From Marinobacter segnicrescens (GTDB lineage: Bacteria > Pseudomonadota > Gammaproteobacteria > Pseudomonadales > Oleiphilaceae): a stretch of 64,000 nucleotides of DNA. Positions 20,112 to 30,000 of the stretch are shown here, piece by piece (position 1 is the stretch's first letter; every line of letters starts with the position of its first letter). The notes beneath the pieces are model-generated. The model searched no databases. It was not told the origin of the DNA and saw only the letters and a program-made list of their open reading frames with translations. The position numbers and the translations under genes were made by a program. The DNA lies in assembly GCF_900111555.1 (NCBI RefSeq), contig NZ_FOHZ01000002.1, positions 248,001 to 312,000 on the forward strand. Direction: 5' to 3'.

Positions 20112-20198
20112 TCGAGTGTCCTCTTGAACTTGAGTTGGCTGCGGACGAGGCTCTTCACGGGAGCTGGAGGGCGAATACCAGATCCAGCGCCCTGCATT

Positions 20199-20322
20199 CC
20201 CTCTCCCCAACGAGGGAGAGGGCCAGGGTGAGGGGGAGCACCCGAAGGGTGCCGGAATTCAAGTCCAGGCGTTTGCCTGCTTCCCCTCACCCCCAACCCC
20301 TCTCCCGCCAGGGGAGAGGGGA
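20199..20322. repeat. CCCTCTCCC-type intergenic repeat, copy 1
   Basis: An inverted repeat CCCTCTCCC...GGGAGAGGG opens the element and a second CCCCTCTCCC...GGGGAGAGGGG closes it, with the small palindrome GCACCCGAAGGGTGCC between. It fills most of the gap between the thiolase and FadB-type genes. Related copies lie at 22660-22774 and 47998-48103. The stems could act as transcription or mRNA-stability elements. Confidence 0.7.
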
Positions 20323-20350
20323 GGTAACGCCGCAGCGGAGCGATAAAGGT

Positions 20351-22447
20351 TTACAGGTCGCCGAACTTCTTGCCTTCAGCAACCAGCTTTTCCAGAAGCG
20401 GAGACGGCTCCCACTGCTTGCCGCCAACTTCCTTTTGGTACTTCTTGATGGCATCCAGGATCTTGTCCAGGCCGATCTGGTCAGCCCAGAACATGGGGCC
20501 ACCACGGTAGGCCGGGAAGCCGTAGCCGTAGATCCAGGTAATGTCGATATCCAGGGAGCGATCGGCAATGCCCTCGTCCAGGATCTTGGCGCCTTCGTTG
20601 ATCATCACATACATGCAGCGCTCCAGGATTTCCTGGTCAGACACCTCACGGGGCGTGATGCCCTGTTCCTTGCGGAACTCGGCGATGAGCTTGTCGGTTT
20701 CCGGATCCGGAATCGGCTTGCGGTTGCCTTCTTCGTACTTGTAGGTACCGGCGCCGGTCTTCTGGCCCAGACGGCCCTGCTCGGCCAGCTTGTCCATCCA
20801 GCTCGGCGGGACATCCTCGCCAGCCTTGCGACGCTCTTCACGGATGCTGTAGCCGATGTCGATACCGGCCAGGTCACCCATGGCAAACTGACCCATGGGG
20901 AAGCCAAGGTCAGTCAGTACCTTGTCCACCTGCTGCGGGGTGGCACCATCGTTCACCAGGGCCATGGCTTCGGCACCACGCTTGTGCAGCATGCGGTTGC
21001 CCACGAAGCCGTGGCAGTTGCCAACCAGTACGCCCACCTTCTTGATGCGCTTGGCCAGGTTCATGGCCGTGGCCTTGACGTCGTCAGCGGTTTTCTCACC
21101 ACGGACGATTTCCAACAGCTTCATAACGTTGGCCGGGCTGAAGAAGTGCAGGCCGATCACGTCTTCCGGACGCTTGGTGGCAGAGGCAATCTCGTCAATG
21201 TCCAGGGTAGAGGTGTTAGAGGCCAGGATAGCGCCCGGCTTACACTTCTCATCCAGCTGACTGAAGATGCTCTTCTTGATATCCATGCGCTCGAACACGG
21301 CTTCGATCACCAGGTCGACGTCTGCAAAGTTGTCATAGGTGAGGGTGCCGTTGATCAGGCTCATGCGCTCTTCCACCTGTTCCATGGTCAGGCGGCCTTT
21401 CTTGGCGGTGTTCTCATAGTTCTTGCGGATGATGGCCAGGCCCTTGTCCAGGGCTTCCTGCTTCACTTCCGCGATGGTGACGGGAATGCCGACGTTGGCG
21501 AAGTTCATGGCGATACCACCGCCCATGGTGCCAGCACCGATAACACCGACCTTCTTGATGTCACGGATCGGGGTGTCTTTCGGCAGGCCCGGAACCTTGG
21601 AAACTTCACGCTCGGCAAAGAAGGCGTGGATCAGCCCGGCGCGCTGGTCGGATTCCATCAGCTCACCGAACAGTTCACGTTCGCGCTTCATGCCTTCCTC
21701 GAAAGAGGAGGAAGTAAACGCTGCTTCAACCGCGTCGGTGCACTTGAACGGTGCCAGCAGGCCACGGGCCTTCTTCTTCAGGCCTTCACGGAACTTGTCG
21801 AAGACATCGCTGCCCTTCTCCGCTTCCAGCTTGTCGGTCAGCTCGCTCACGCGACGTACCGGCTTGCCTTCATCAATCACTTTCTGGGCAAATGCCAGGC
21901 CAGCGGCCTTCACGTCCTCGCTGCCGGCCACTTCATCAATAATACCGGCCGCCTGGGCATCTTTCGCCGCGACGAAGTCACCGGTGGTGATCATTTCAAG
22001 GGCCTTCTGGGCACCAGTCAGGCGCGGCAGGCGCTGGGTACCACCGGCACCAGGCAGCAGGCCCAGCTTCACTTCCGGCAGACCCACCTTGGCACTCGGT
22101 ACCGCTACGCGGTAATGACAGCCCAGGGCTACTTCCAGGCCACCGCCCAGGGCAGTGCCATGAATGGCGGCAACAACCGGCTTGTCAGAGGCTTCAATAA
22201 AGTTGACCACTTCCGGCAGCCCGGGCTCCTGCATGGGCTTGCCGAATTCGCGGATATCAGCGCCGGCCATGAAGGTACGACCTTCGGCCATGATCAGGAG
22301 AGCCTTGGCGTCCGCATCATCCTGACCCTGTTGTACGGCGTTCTGAATACCGGAGCGAACCGCGTGCCCCAGGGCGTTCACCGGCGGGTAGTTGACGGTG
22401 ATAACGCCGATGGCGCCTTCCCGGTTATAGGTTACGACGTCGGACAT
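20351..22447 (-). CDS. FadB-type bifunctional enoyl-CoA hydratase / 3-hydroxyacyl-CoA dehydrogenase
   Basis: A 698-residue two-enzyme protein of beta-oxidation. Residues 1 to about 190 form the crotonase domain, with oxyanion-hole region MAGADIREFG and HGTALGGGLEVALGCHYR; both catalytic glutamates are in plausible positions. The NAD-binding dehydrogenase domain starts near residue 310 (VGVIGAGTMGGGIAMNFANVG), with the catalytic His in GLHFFSPANVMKLLEIVRG. A duplicated C-terminal dehydrogenase domain follows. It is slightly shorter than E. coli FadB. It starts the minus-strand series that continues with the thiolase, and the IclR regulator lies just upstream on the same strand, separated by a repeat. 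Confidence 0.95.
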   Translation of the reverse strand: MSDVVTYNREGAIGVITVNYPPVNALGHAVRSGIQNAVQQGQDDADAKALLIMAEGRTFMAGADIREFGKPMQEPGLPEVVNFIEASDKPVVAAIHGTALGGGLEVALGCHYRVAVPSAKVGLPEVKLGLLPGAGGTQRLPRLTGAQKALEMITTGDFVAAKDAQAAGIIDEVAGSEDVKAAGLAFAQKVIDEGKPVRRVSELTDKLEAEKGSDVFDKFREGLKKKARGLLAPFKCTDAVEAAFTSSSFEEGMKRERELFGELMESDQRAGLIHAFFAEREVSKVPGLPKDTPIRDIKKVGVIGAGTMGGGIAMNFANVGIPVTIAEVKQEALDKGLAIIRKNYENTAKKGRLTMEQVEERMSLINGTLTYDNFADVDLVIEAVFERMDIKKSIFSQLDEKCKPGAILASNTSTLDIDEIASATKRPEDVIGLHFFSPANVMKLLEIVRGEKTADDVKATAMNLAKRIKKVGVLVGNCHGFVGNRMLHKRGAEAMALVNDGATPQQVDKVLTDLGFPMGQFAMGDLAGIDIGYSIREERRKAGEDVPPSWMDKLAEQGRLGQKTGAGTYKYEEGNRKPIPDPETDKLIAEFRKEQGITPREVSDQEILERCMYVMINEGAKILDEGIADRSLDIDITWIYGYGFPAYRGGPMFWADQIGLDKILDAIKKYQKEVGGKQWEPSPLLEKLVAEGKKFGDL

Positions 22448-22659
22448 AGATCCTCCTTGCGCAAAACATGGAATGGAGTTTTATTCAGCGAAACAGACCG
22501 GTGATTTAATACAAATTTGCGGAATGTTTCAACCTTGGGCTGGCTGAACATCGACCAGTTGGTGTTTGGGGACAACGATTGTACGCCTGATGGAGCGGGA
22601 GGGGAAAATTCGCAGAAAGCCGACTATTCGCAGGCCAGACCAAGGGCAGGCCACCTTCA

Positions 22660-22774
22660 CCCTCTCCCCTCGCGGGAGAGGGCCGGGGAGAGGGGGCGCA
22701 CCCGAAGGGTGCCAACCAAAATGCTGGGGTCGCCCCCCACCCTCTCCCTGTCCCTCTCCCATCAAGGGAGAGGG
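22660..22774. repeat. CCCTCTCCC-type intergenic repeat, copy 2
   Basis: Begins with CCCTCTCCCCTCGCGGGAGA and ends with CCCTCTCCCATCAAGGGAGA. The GCACCCGAAGGGTGCC palindrome is shared with copy 1 at 20199, but the internal sequence differs. It lies between the FadB-type gene and the IclR gene. No ORF is credible here. Confidence 0.7.
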
Positions 22775-22819
22775 AACCCAGACCGGCCACAGGGAGAAGT
22801 CAGCTTATACAGAGGACAA

Positions 22820-23644
22820 TTAAACCCCGAGCGACTCGATATCACTCGCCAGCATTGCGAGCTGATGGGCAATGGAACTGCGCAGCTTGTCACCGGACAC
22901 CAGGTAAGACGGCGCCGCACAGGTCAGGGCCATGGTGGTGCCATCCTGCAGGCGCACGGGCACACCGGCGGCATTGATGTTGCGGTCCCACTCGCCGAGG
23001 GACAGGCAGAAGCCATGCTCCCGGTAGTCCTCCAGCGCCTGGTCAAGGCCCTTCTTCTTTTCCGGCCAGCCCTCCGGGCCGTACTTCTCGGCCAGGGCTT
23101 CCATCAGGATCTTGCGGCCGTCTTCGGTCAATGAGGAACAGTAGGCCCGCCCCGCGGCGGTCGTCGCCATGGGCAGCTTCAGACCGATTTCCATGCGCAG
23201 CAGGGACGCCTCCGGGGGCATGCGGTTCTCGACATAGATCATGTGTAGACGGTCACGGCAGGTCAGTCCCACGGACATATTATTGCGGCGCGCGAACTCG
23301 TCCATATAAGGCTTGGCCAGCTGTCGCACCTTGAGGTTGGAGACGTAGGCATAGCCCAGGGCCAGCACGCCGGAGCTGAGCTGGTACTTCTCCAGCACCG
23401 GGTTGTAGCTCAGATAGCCAAGCTTGGTGAGGGTATAGGTCATACGGGAGACGGTGGGCTTGGGGAGCCCGGTCAGCCGTGCGATGTCCTGGTTGCCCAG
23501 AATCACGGAACCCTGACTGAAAGCCCGCAGTACATCCAGGCCCCGGGACAGGGCTTCGACAAACTTGCGGTCTTTCTCGGGCTTGTCCGGGGAATCCGCG
23601 GACGCTTCGACCAGATCTGCTTTTGTTTTAGTGCTTAAGGTCAT
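22820..23644 (-). CDS. IclR family transcriptional regulator
   Basis: A 274-residue IclR-type regulator. The winged helix-turn-helix lies at about residues 30-95 (LSRGLDVLRAFSQGSVILGNQDIARLTGLPKPTVSRMTYTL), followed by the effector-binding GAF-like domain (LKLPMATTAAGRAYCSSLTEDGR; SLGEWDRNINAAGVPVR). IclR proteins commonly control catabolism of aromatic, ketoacid or fatty-acid substrates. The ATG at 23644 has GGAA upstream; a longer frame to 23710 is unsupported. It heads the minus-strand oxidation cluster and is its natural candidate regulator. A dedicated operator could not be picked out upstream. Confidence 0.93.
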   Translation of the reverse strand: MTLSTKTKADLVEASADSPDKPEKDRKFVEALSRGLDVLRAFSQGSVILGNQDIARLTGLPKPTVSRMTYTLTKLGYLSYNPVLEKYQLSSGVLALGYAYVSNLKVRQLAKPYMDEFARRNNMSVGLTCRDRLHMIYVENRMPPEASLLRMEIGLKLPMATTAAGRAYCSSLTEDGRKILMEALAEKYGPEGWPEKKKGLDQALEDYREHGFCLSLGEWDRNINAAGVPVRLQDGTTMALTCAAPSYLVSGDKLRSSIAHQLAMLASDIESLGV

Positions 23645-24588
23645 AGTTTCCGGTGCCTCAAAAAGCCCCGTGACAGCCACCGGCACGCACCGGGTTGTGG
23701 CAATGCCCACAGGGCAACTCAGAAATAGATGAAAAAGTCAGAAACCCGCGCATTTTACTTGTGCGTTTTCGTCCCGACCATGGCCTGTTCCGAATTTGTT
23801 TCAAAAAACCTGCCAAACCGGAACGGCGTTGCGAAACCAGTGCCATCACCCTGCCAATAATGACCAGATGCGGAACGCCGCCCACAAGAAAAATATTTTT
23901 TCGGTATAGAGTTCTGCTTTGCGGAACAGCTTAGTCAATTCCGTAACAAGTTGCCAACCAGAATTGACCTGGCCTGGCACCGACCCTCCCATGAGGACCC
24001 CGCCATCACCAGACATGAAGGGGAACCACGCACCGATTGGCGACTCCAGCCCGGAGCCATTGCCGGCAACGCACGGCAACGCACGGCAATCCAGCCATTT
24101 CACTGTGCAGCACAAAATCATTACAAATCCTGTAAAAAAGTCACCGAGGCTATTGCATGACAAAAAATTTATTCCTACTATCCGGGAGACTGCTAAATGG
24201 AAGGCGTCCTGACTGAGTGGCTGGTGACAGGCTGCGGTCGGAGCAGAGAACAAAAAAAGCACCATGGAAGTGTGATTCTCATCAGACACACGACAAAAAG
24301 TGTGATCCTGTCCCATCAAGGCCCTTGCCTTTGTTGGATTCTCTGCTAAGACTGTACTTGATCATTCGCCCATAACCGCCTTGATAGAATTGCAAAATGC
24401 ATTCAGCCAGGGTGGCAGTCGACCAGAATAACTGCAGGCTTTATACGGCCTGGCATCAACTGGCCACAGGGATAACAACCGGAGGTTTGATCAGGCAGCA
24501 AGGAATAATCACAAGCAAAAACAAGCAGTAATAGCGTCACTGAGTCCAACAATCGAGTCGATTAGACATAAAAAAAGGGTTTAAAACC
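23645..24588. other. 944-bp intergenic region upstream of the porin gene, no gene seen
   Basis: Several short ORFs are open here, but none has a ribosome site, a recognisable domain or coding-like composition. Contents noted: a small tandem repeat of CGGCAACGCA around 24064-24090, two CRP-like half-site units at 24269-24310, and A/T-rich DNA just ahead of the porin. The long leader is consistent with a heavily regulated outer-membrane protein gene. Confidence 0.5.
24269..24310 (+). promoter_or_regulatory. Tandem AAGTGTGATYCT units 30 bp apart, CRP-like
   Basis: AAGTGTGATTCT (24269-24280) and AAGTGTGATCCT (24299-24310) are direct repeats exactly 30 bp apart, about three helical turns, so on one face of the DNA. 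The first reads TGTGATTCTCATCAGA, one base off the CRP half-site pair TGTGA-N6-TCACA. The second has only a good left half. A loose promoter-like stretch (TTGCCT... TAAGAC) follows at 24325-24352. Porin activation by CRP/Vfr is an inference. Confidence 0.4.
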
Positions 24589-25947
24589 ATGGCACAACAA
24601 AGCAAGATCACTTCCCGCCCGCTGACCAAGGCACTGGGAACCGCTTCCATCCTGGGCATGGCAATCGCCGGCGCCAATATGGCGAATGCTCTCGAAACTG
24701 ATTTTGGCGTCGAGTACAAGGCAACTGCATTTGCCGTTGAGAACGAAGCTGAGAACCCCTTGGCGAACCAGAGTGACACTGATGATGGTTTCGCCCATCT
24801 GATCCGCTTGAAGGGTAACTTCAAGCACGAATCTGGCGTGTCACTGGTAACCAGCATTGAACTCGCTGGCGACCGCTGGACAGGTGACGGCGGCCGTAAC
24901 ACCCCAGTTGGTAACAACAACAACGGCGCCTTCAACACCGGCAACAAGGGTGACAACGTACGACTCGACCTCGGTTACGTTCAGATTCCCATGGGTGGCA
25001 ACCTGCTCCGCGTAGGTCGTCAGGCAGCTAACTGGAACAACTGCTTCCTGGTTTGTGACGACCGCCGTGACCGTATCAGCGGCATCTTCCCGACCCAGGT
25101 CGGTACTGTCGTCGCCCTTTACGACCGTCGTCAGGACACGAATCCTCTGCAAAACGAAGATGATGGTGACATGGTTGCTGCTGGCCTTATTACCAAGGCT
25201 GCCGACATGAACATCGGCTTGCTCTGGGTTCACTGGCTCAAGAATTATGAAGGCAATATTGCCACTCCGGCAATCGAGGGCGCGGGCACTCCTTATGGTG
25301 GTGCAAGCTATGCACTGCAAGATGTACACCTGTTTTCACCTTACGTAAGCGGTAACCTCGGTGACGCAGTAACCTTCGCAGCTGGCTTTAACTACACTAC
25401 AAATGGTGGTGTTGATGCCGCAGCGACTGAAAATGGCCAGTATTTCACCGATAACAGCCTGTCTCAGTATGTTCGTCTCGGCACTTCTGTCGGTATGGCA
25501 GACTTGGATTTCCAGTACATCGGCTCTCAGGATGGCGGCCTGATCTCCTCAGGCTTTGACAGCTATGCCAGTGTCGTAAACACCAACCCTGAGTCTACCG
25601 CAAGCGCCGCTAGCCTCTACCGGATGGGCGGAACACTTGGTCTGGAAGACTATGATGAGCAGTTCATCGTAGGTCGTGTTGGCCTGAACCTGACCCCTCA
25701 GTTCAAGCTGCAGGCTTCTGTTGGCCACCTGACCGTGGATAACGGTGATGATGACGACAGCTCCATGGTTTACGACCTGCAAGCCCATTACCAGGTGAAC
25801 GATGCCGTGAAGACTTGGCTGACCGCTGGTATGCTGTCCGACAATGAAGTCGGCGGTCTGTCTGGCAACTCTCTGGCCAACATCGCTGGCGACTGGGATG
25901 AGAATGACGCCATGGCCGTTACTGCAAACCTCGCAGTTAACTTCTAA
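24589..25947 (+). CDS. Outer-membrane porin
   Basis: A 452-residue porin-like beta-barrel protein. The N-terminus is a signal peptide with a twin-positive start and cleavage near MANA|LETDFG. The body alternates hydrophobic and polar residues as in amphipathic strands (VRLDLGYVQIPMGGNLLRVGRQ), and the protein ends in a terminal Phe (TANLAVNF), the signal for BAM-dependent outer-membrane insertion. A C-x-x-x-C-type pair (NNCFLVCDD) is unusual for a porin and may form a loop disulfide. AAAAAAGGG precedes the ATG. Codon use is less GC-rich than the neighbours, as is common for abundant proteins. A strong terminator follows. Substrate is unknown; hydrophobic or organic-acid uptake would suit the setting. 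Confidence 0.88.
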   Translation: MAQQSKITSRPLTKALGTASILGMAIAGANMANALETDFGVEYKATAFAVENEAENPLANQSDTDDGFAHLIRLKGNFKHESGVSLVTSIELAGDRWTGDGGRNTPVGNNNNGAFNTGNKGDNVRLDLGYVQIPMGGNLLRVGRQAANWNNCFLVCDDRRDRISGIFPTQVGTVVALYDRRQDTNPLQNEDDGDMVAAGLITKAADMNIGLLWVHWLKNYEGNIATPAIEGAGTPYGGASYALQDVHLFSPYVSGNLGDAVTFAAGFNYTTNGGVDAAATENGQYFTDNSLSQYVRLGTSVGMADLDFQYIGSQDGGLISSGFDSYASVVNTNPESTASAASLYRMGGTLGLEDYDEQFIVGRVGLNLTPQFKLQASVGHLTVDNGDDDDSSMVYDLQAHYQVNDAVKTWLTAGMLSDNEVGGLSGNSLANIAGDWDENDAMAVTANLAVNF

Positions 25948-25979
25948 CCTGGCGAGTTAACCTGGTTTTAGCGACACTC

Positions 25980-26018
25980 GGGCAGCATGGTAAATTCCAT
26001 GCTGCCCTTTTTGTTTTT
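25980..26018 (+). terminator. Rho-independent terminator after the porin gene
   Basis: GGGCAGCATGG (25980-25990) and CCATGCTGCCC (25997-26007) form a perfect 11-bp stem with a 6-base loop, followed at once by TTTTTGTTTTT. This is a textbook terminator and separates the porin from the lipoprotein gene. Confidence 0.9.
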
Positions 26019-26035
26019 CAAGGACCCCAGTTAAC

Positions 26036-26902
26036 ATGTTTTATCACTTTTCGCTCAAAAAATTGGCCGCTCTGTCCTCCGCTCTATTGCTCTCAGCTTG
26101 CGCTTCACAGCAACAGTCCCAGGAACAGGTAGAAATCGCCAGTGAGGCACTTGGACACGAAGAACCCGAGTGGAGCACGCCATTCTGGGAGCGGTGGACC
26201 GAGGGCGGAAACGAGAATCAAAGCAACGCCAAACAGCGGAACCAGAGCGTTGATAACAGTAGAAAGCCCGGTCGAATTATTGAGTTTCCATCTTCTCTGG
26301 CTACTAATCTCGCCATCATTGGCGCACCTGACTCGCTTTATCGTGAGCTGGACAATATGGCTGCCGACTATGGCTATCGCCTGATTCCTCGCTCAGAACT
26401 GAGCGACGCCTTGACCCACACCCCGGCCTGCGAAGACACCACCTCTGAGGCCTGCGCCGAAGCCCTGGCCGCTTACCCGGGTGCTCGCCTGGTGGTCACC
26501 ATTGAAGGGGGCAACGCGGTCACCATTACCGACGCCGCCAGCAATGCCCGCTGGAGCGCCACAGAGCTGACCTCTGGCAAGCAGGGTGAAGAACTGCTGG
26601 AACTGGTCTCCCAGCGCGCTGATATCGCGCCCTGGGCCATGAAAGCCTTCCGTGCGGATGATGGCCGCCTTTACCTCTCGGCCGGTCGCGCCAATGGCCT
26701 CGAAGCCGGTGACGAACTGGCCATTCACGAGCCAGGCACCCTGGTTCGCGCCCCTAACGGACAGCCCATTACCTGGCGTGCAGGCGAGCGTGTAGGAACG
26801 GTACGTATCGGAGAACTGTTTGGCAGCGACCTGGCCGCCCTGGTACCCGTAGCAGGCCAGCGGCCAACTCCAGAGCATGATCTGGTTTTAATCGACAAAT
26901 AA
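26036..26902 (+). CDS. Uncharacterised lipoprotein
   Basis: A 288-residue lipoprotein of unknown function. The lipobox is LLSACAS (Cys near residue 22), followed by a Gln-rich linker. Two globular parts can be seen: a middle region (LAIIGAPDSLYRELDNMAADYGYRLIPRSEL) like the nucleotide-free alpha/beta modules of outer-membrane assembly lipoproteins, and a C-terminal part (RLYLSAGRANGLEAGDELAIHEPG) resembling the FlgT C-terminal/CsgG-associated small barrel. Cys pairs (ACEDTTSEACAEAL) may form a disulfide. It sits between the porin terminator and its own strong hairpin, so it is probably monocistronic. A decayed copy of its 3' end lies 18.5 kb away at 45380-45437. Function should be treated as unknown. 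Confidence 0.8.
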   Translation: MFYHFSLKKLAALSSALLLSACASQQQSQEQVEIASEALGHEEPEWSTPFWERWTEGGNENQSNAKQRNQSVDNSRKPGRIIEFPSSLATNLAIIGAPDSLYRELDNMAADYGYRLIPRSELSDALTHTPACEDTTSEACAEALAAYPGARLVVTIEGGNAVTITDAASNARWSATELTSGKQGEELLELVSQRADIAPWAMKAFRADDGRLYLSAGRANGLEAGDELAIHEPGTLVRAPNGQPITWRAGERVGTVRIGELFGSDLAALVPVAGQRPTPEHDLVLIDK

Positions 26903-26944
26903 CCCCACCGAGCTCGTTCTTTAGAGCCTGACATCGGATCAACT

Positions 26945-26984
26945 GAAGGCACACGGGCAATTAACTCATTGCCCGGGTGCCTTC
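26945..26984. terminator. Strong hairpin between the lipoprotein gene and the carboxylase gene
   Basis: GAAGGCAC-A-CGGGCAA (26945-26960) pairs with TTGCCCG-G-GTGCCTTC (26969-26984): a 15-bp stem with one mismatch and an 8-base loop. The two flanking genes are convergent, so it probably serves as a bidirectional terminator. It also marks the left edge of the suspected inserted block. Confidence 0.75.
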
Positions 26985-27020
26985 AAAACCTCAAACCAGA
27001 GATCTGGTGCGCACTTCGTT

Positions 27021-30000
27021 TTAAGGACGCAACCCGAATGCTGGCTTCCCCAGCTGTTTTGGTAACGTGCGATAAGCGTCCTCGACCCACTCGCAGAGCA
27101 GTGTGCGACTCTCCCTGGGATCGATCATATTCTGCACGCCAAAGCTCTCGGCTGTACGGAACGGCGAGGCAATCTTTTCCATTTCCTGACTGATGCGCTC
27201 CAGTTCCTGCTCTCGATTCTCCGCCTGATTCAACTGTGCACTGAAGGCTGCTTCAATACCGCCCCGTGACGGCAATGAACCCCAGGTGCCCGACGGCCAG
27301 GACCAACTGGGCGAGGCCCGATGGCGGTTTACCATACCCGCACCGCCCACACCGAATATTCTGCGCAGAATCAGTTCTGCCTGGGGCACGCGAGCCTGGT
27401 AGATGGCAGATATAGCCCTCACTCCGTGGCGTATCGTGCCTCTGCGCTCCGCCGCAGAACCGATGGAAACGCCACCCTGATCCGTCAGGCTGACAATAGG
27501 CAAGTGGAACGTGTCACAGAGATCCACCAGGCGAGTAACAGCCTGAGCCCCCTCTACGGTCATCGTGACACCCTTGAGCGGGTTCGTTGCCAGCACACCC
27601 ACCGGATAACCGTTCAGCCGGGCCAGAGCGGTAACCGTCGAGCCTCCATATTCCGAGTAGGTGAATACAGATCCCTGATCGAAGATGGCTTCCATAATCC
27701 CATGGATGTCATAGGGCTTTCTGGAATTCCGGGGTATGGCGTTGAGCAGCTGCTCTTCGCGCCGCCCTATCGGATCACTGCACGCCTGCCTGGGGGGCAG
27801 TTCGTCCACGTTGCGTGGCAGGTAGGAGAGAAACTTCCGAATAACGTCGAAGGCTTCCTGCTCTGTTTGTACAAGACGTTCAACCACTCCGCTCTCAGCA
27901 TGGATTCCAACCCCACCAAGCTCTTCCAGGGAGAGGTCTTCACCAGTGCTACCTTTTACTACGGGTGGACCTGCAGTAAACGCCTGGCCGATGCCCCGCA
28001 CCATCACAGCAAGGTGCGACATGGCAAGCCTGGCGGCGCCAAGCCCCACGGTTGGTCCGACGGCTGCAGCAACCACTGGTACCAGGGAAAGGTTGTCGAC
28101 TACGGCATCCCAGCCAGGGTTGATGGGAACGTAGTGAAAGCCATGCTTCAGCGCCATCTTGACGCTGCCACCGCCGGAGGCGCCATCAAGCAAACGGACA
28201 ACTGGCAGACGCATATCCCTGGCATAGTTTTCCAGGAATATCTGCTTGCCATGAATCGCTGCATCCCCTGAACTCGCCCGCAAGGTGAAGTCATCAATTC
28301 CGAGGGTTACCTTTCTTCCGTCAAGGCGAGCTGTGCCACCGATAAAGTTAGCGGGTTGTACGTTGATCAGATTGCCCTGCTCATCGTATTCAGCAAACCC
28401 TGTCAGTGCACCGACCTCCGAAAATGAGCCCTCGTCGACCAATGCCTGTACTCGTTCACGGGCGGTGAGCTTGCCTTTAGCTTTTTGCTTACTGACTTTG
28501 TCCTTGCCGCCCATCTGTTGCGCCATGGTGAGGCGCTGCTGGATTTCTTCAACTTCGACACCCCAGCCTGCGTCTTTTTCGCCAAATGGTAAAGCGGCAG
28601 TTTTAATTCTGTCGCCAGTTGATGAGTCGGCGTCATCGGGCTCAATAATGGCGAGTATGTCGTTTTCCTTGATGACATCACCAACCTTGGCCGTTACTGC
28701 ATTAACCCGGCCGCTGTAATCCGCCCGAACAGACTGCTCCATCTTCATGGCCTCGATCACCACGAGCGGCTGTCCCTGTTGGACAAGGTCACCGACCTCC
28801 ACATCGACTGTTACGACCATACCCTCCATAGGGGCATGGAGCGCTTCATCAGGATCGTACCCCATCGGGAGGGATGAGGGCGGCGGACTACTATGGGACT
28901 TGTCGTAACCCGCGTCTTCTGCTGCAGGGGGTGCTAGCGGTGAAAAGGTACCAATTGCTGCCTGTATGTCCGACTGATGGGTTTCAATAAAGGATGTGTT
29001 GTACTCACCCTGAAGAAACGTTGGATGACCCAGAATTGCCCCGAGAAGCGGAATATTCGTAGGCAAGCCAGTGATGTGGAATTCGCGCAGGGCACCGGTG
29101 AGGGTTCCGGTAGCAGATAGGAAGCTCTCGCCACGCGCAATCACCTTAGCGATCAACGAATCATATCGGTGACTGGTGTTGTAACCCGAATAACCAAAAG
29201 TGTCGACACGTACACCCGGCCCTGACGGCGGAATAAACCCGGTAATCAACCCGGACCTGGGCAGACTTGTTCCATCTTCCATGAACTCTTCCAGGTTGAC
29301 CCGGGCCTGGATGGCAAAGCCCTTGGCTTGCGGCGCCGATACCAAATCAAGGTCTGAAAGGGACCTCCCAGTAGCAATTCTGATTTGCGTCTGAACCAGG
29401 TCGACCCCGGTGATCTCCTCCGTCACTGTATGCTCAACCTGCAGACGGGGGTTTGCCTCCATAAACCAGAAGCCTTCGTCGGACACCAAAAATTCAAAGG
29501 TGCCGATGTTTTCGTAACGCGCATGCGACGCCATTGTCTGTGCGGCGTCCAGTATCTGTTCGCGCATCGATTGAGGCAGCACCGGGCTTGGCGCGATTTC
29601 CAACAATTTCTGGTGACGCCTTTGCACCGTACAGTCTCGCTCCCAGAGGTGGGTAACCTTTCCAGACCCGTCACCGACAATCTGCACCTCTATATGGCGT
29701 GCGTTATGGAGCAGCCTTTCAACATAGAGCTCACCATTACCAAAGGCTTGCTCTGCCTCGGACCGACAACGCTGGTAGGCCTCATCGAGATCATCCACTG
29801 ACCTCACGACTCTCATGCCCCGGCCACCACCCCCAGCCAGCGCTTTCAGCATTACTGCGCCACCATTTTCCCGGGCAAACGCCCTGGCCTGCTCCAGAGA
29901 AGTCGGCTCTGAAGTGCCCGGCATAACCGGAACTCCCAGCTCAGAGGCCAGCTTCAGCGCCTGCACCTTACTGCCGAACAGATCCAGGGTTTCTGGCCGC

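Noticed and set aside
20135..22504. A 789-residue open frame on the plus strand opposite the FadB-type gene
   Set aside because: It is antisense to a clear bifunctional enzyme, has no ribosome site or domain, and its composition (His/Gln/Val-rich) is typical of a GC-rich shadow frame.
24061..24090. CGGCAACGCA tandem repeat as a regulatory iteron
   Set aside because: Only about two and a half units, no palindrome, and not repeated elsewhere in the window; too little to call.
23919..24319. Small ORFs in the porin leader (97 and 157 residues)
   Set aside because: No ribosome site, no similarity recognised, and they overlap each other in opposite directions; low-confidence chance ORFs.
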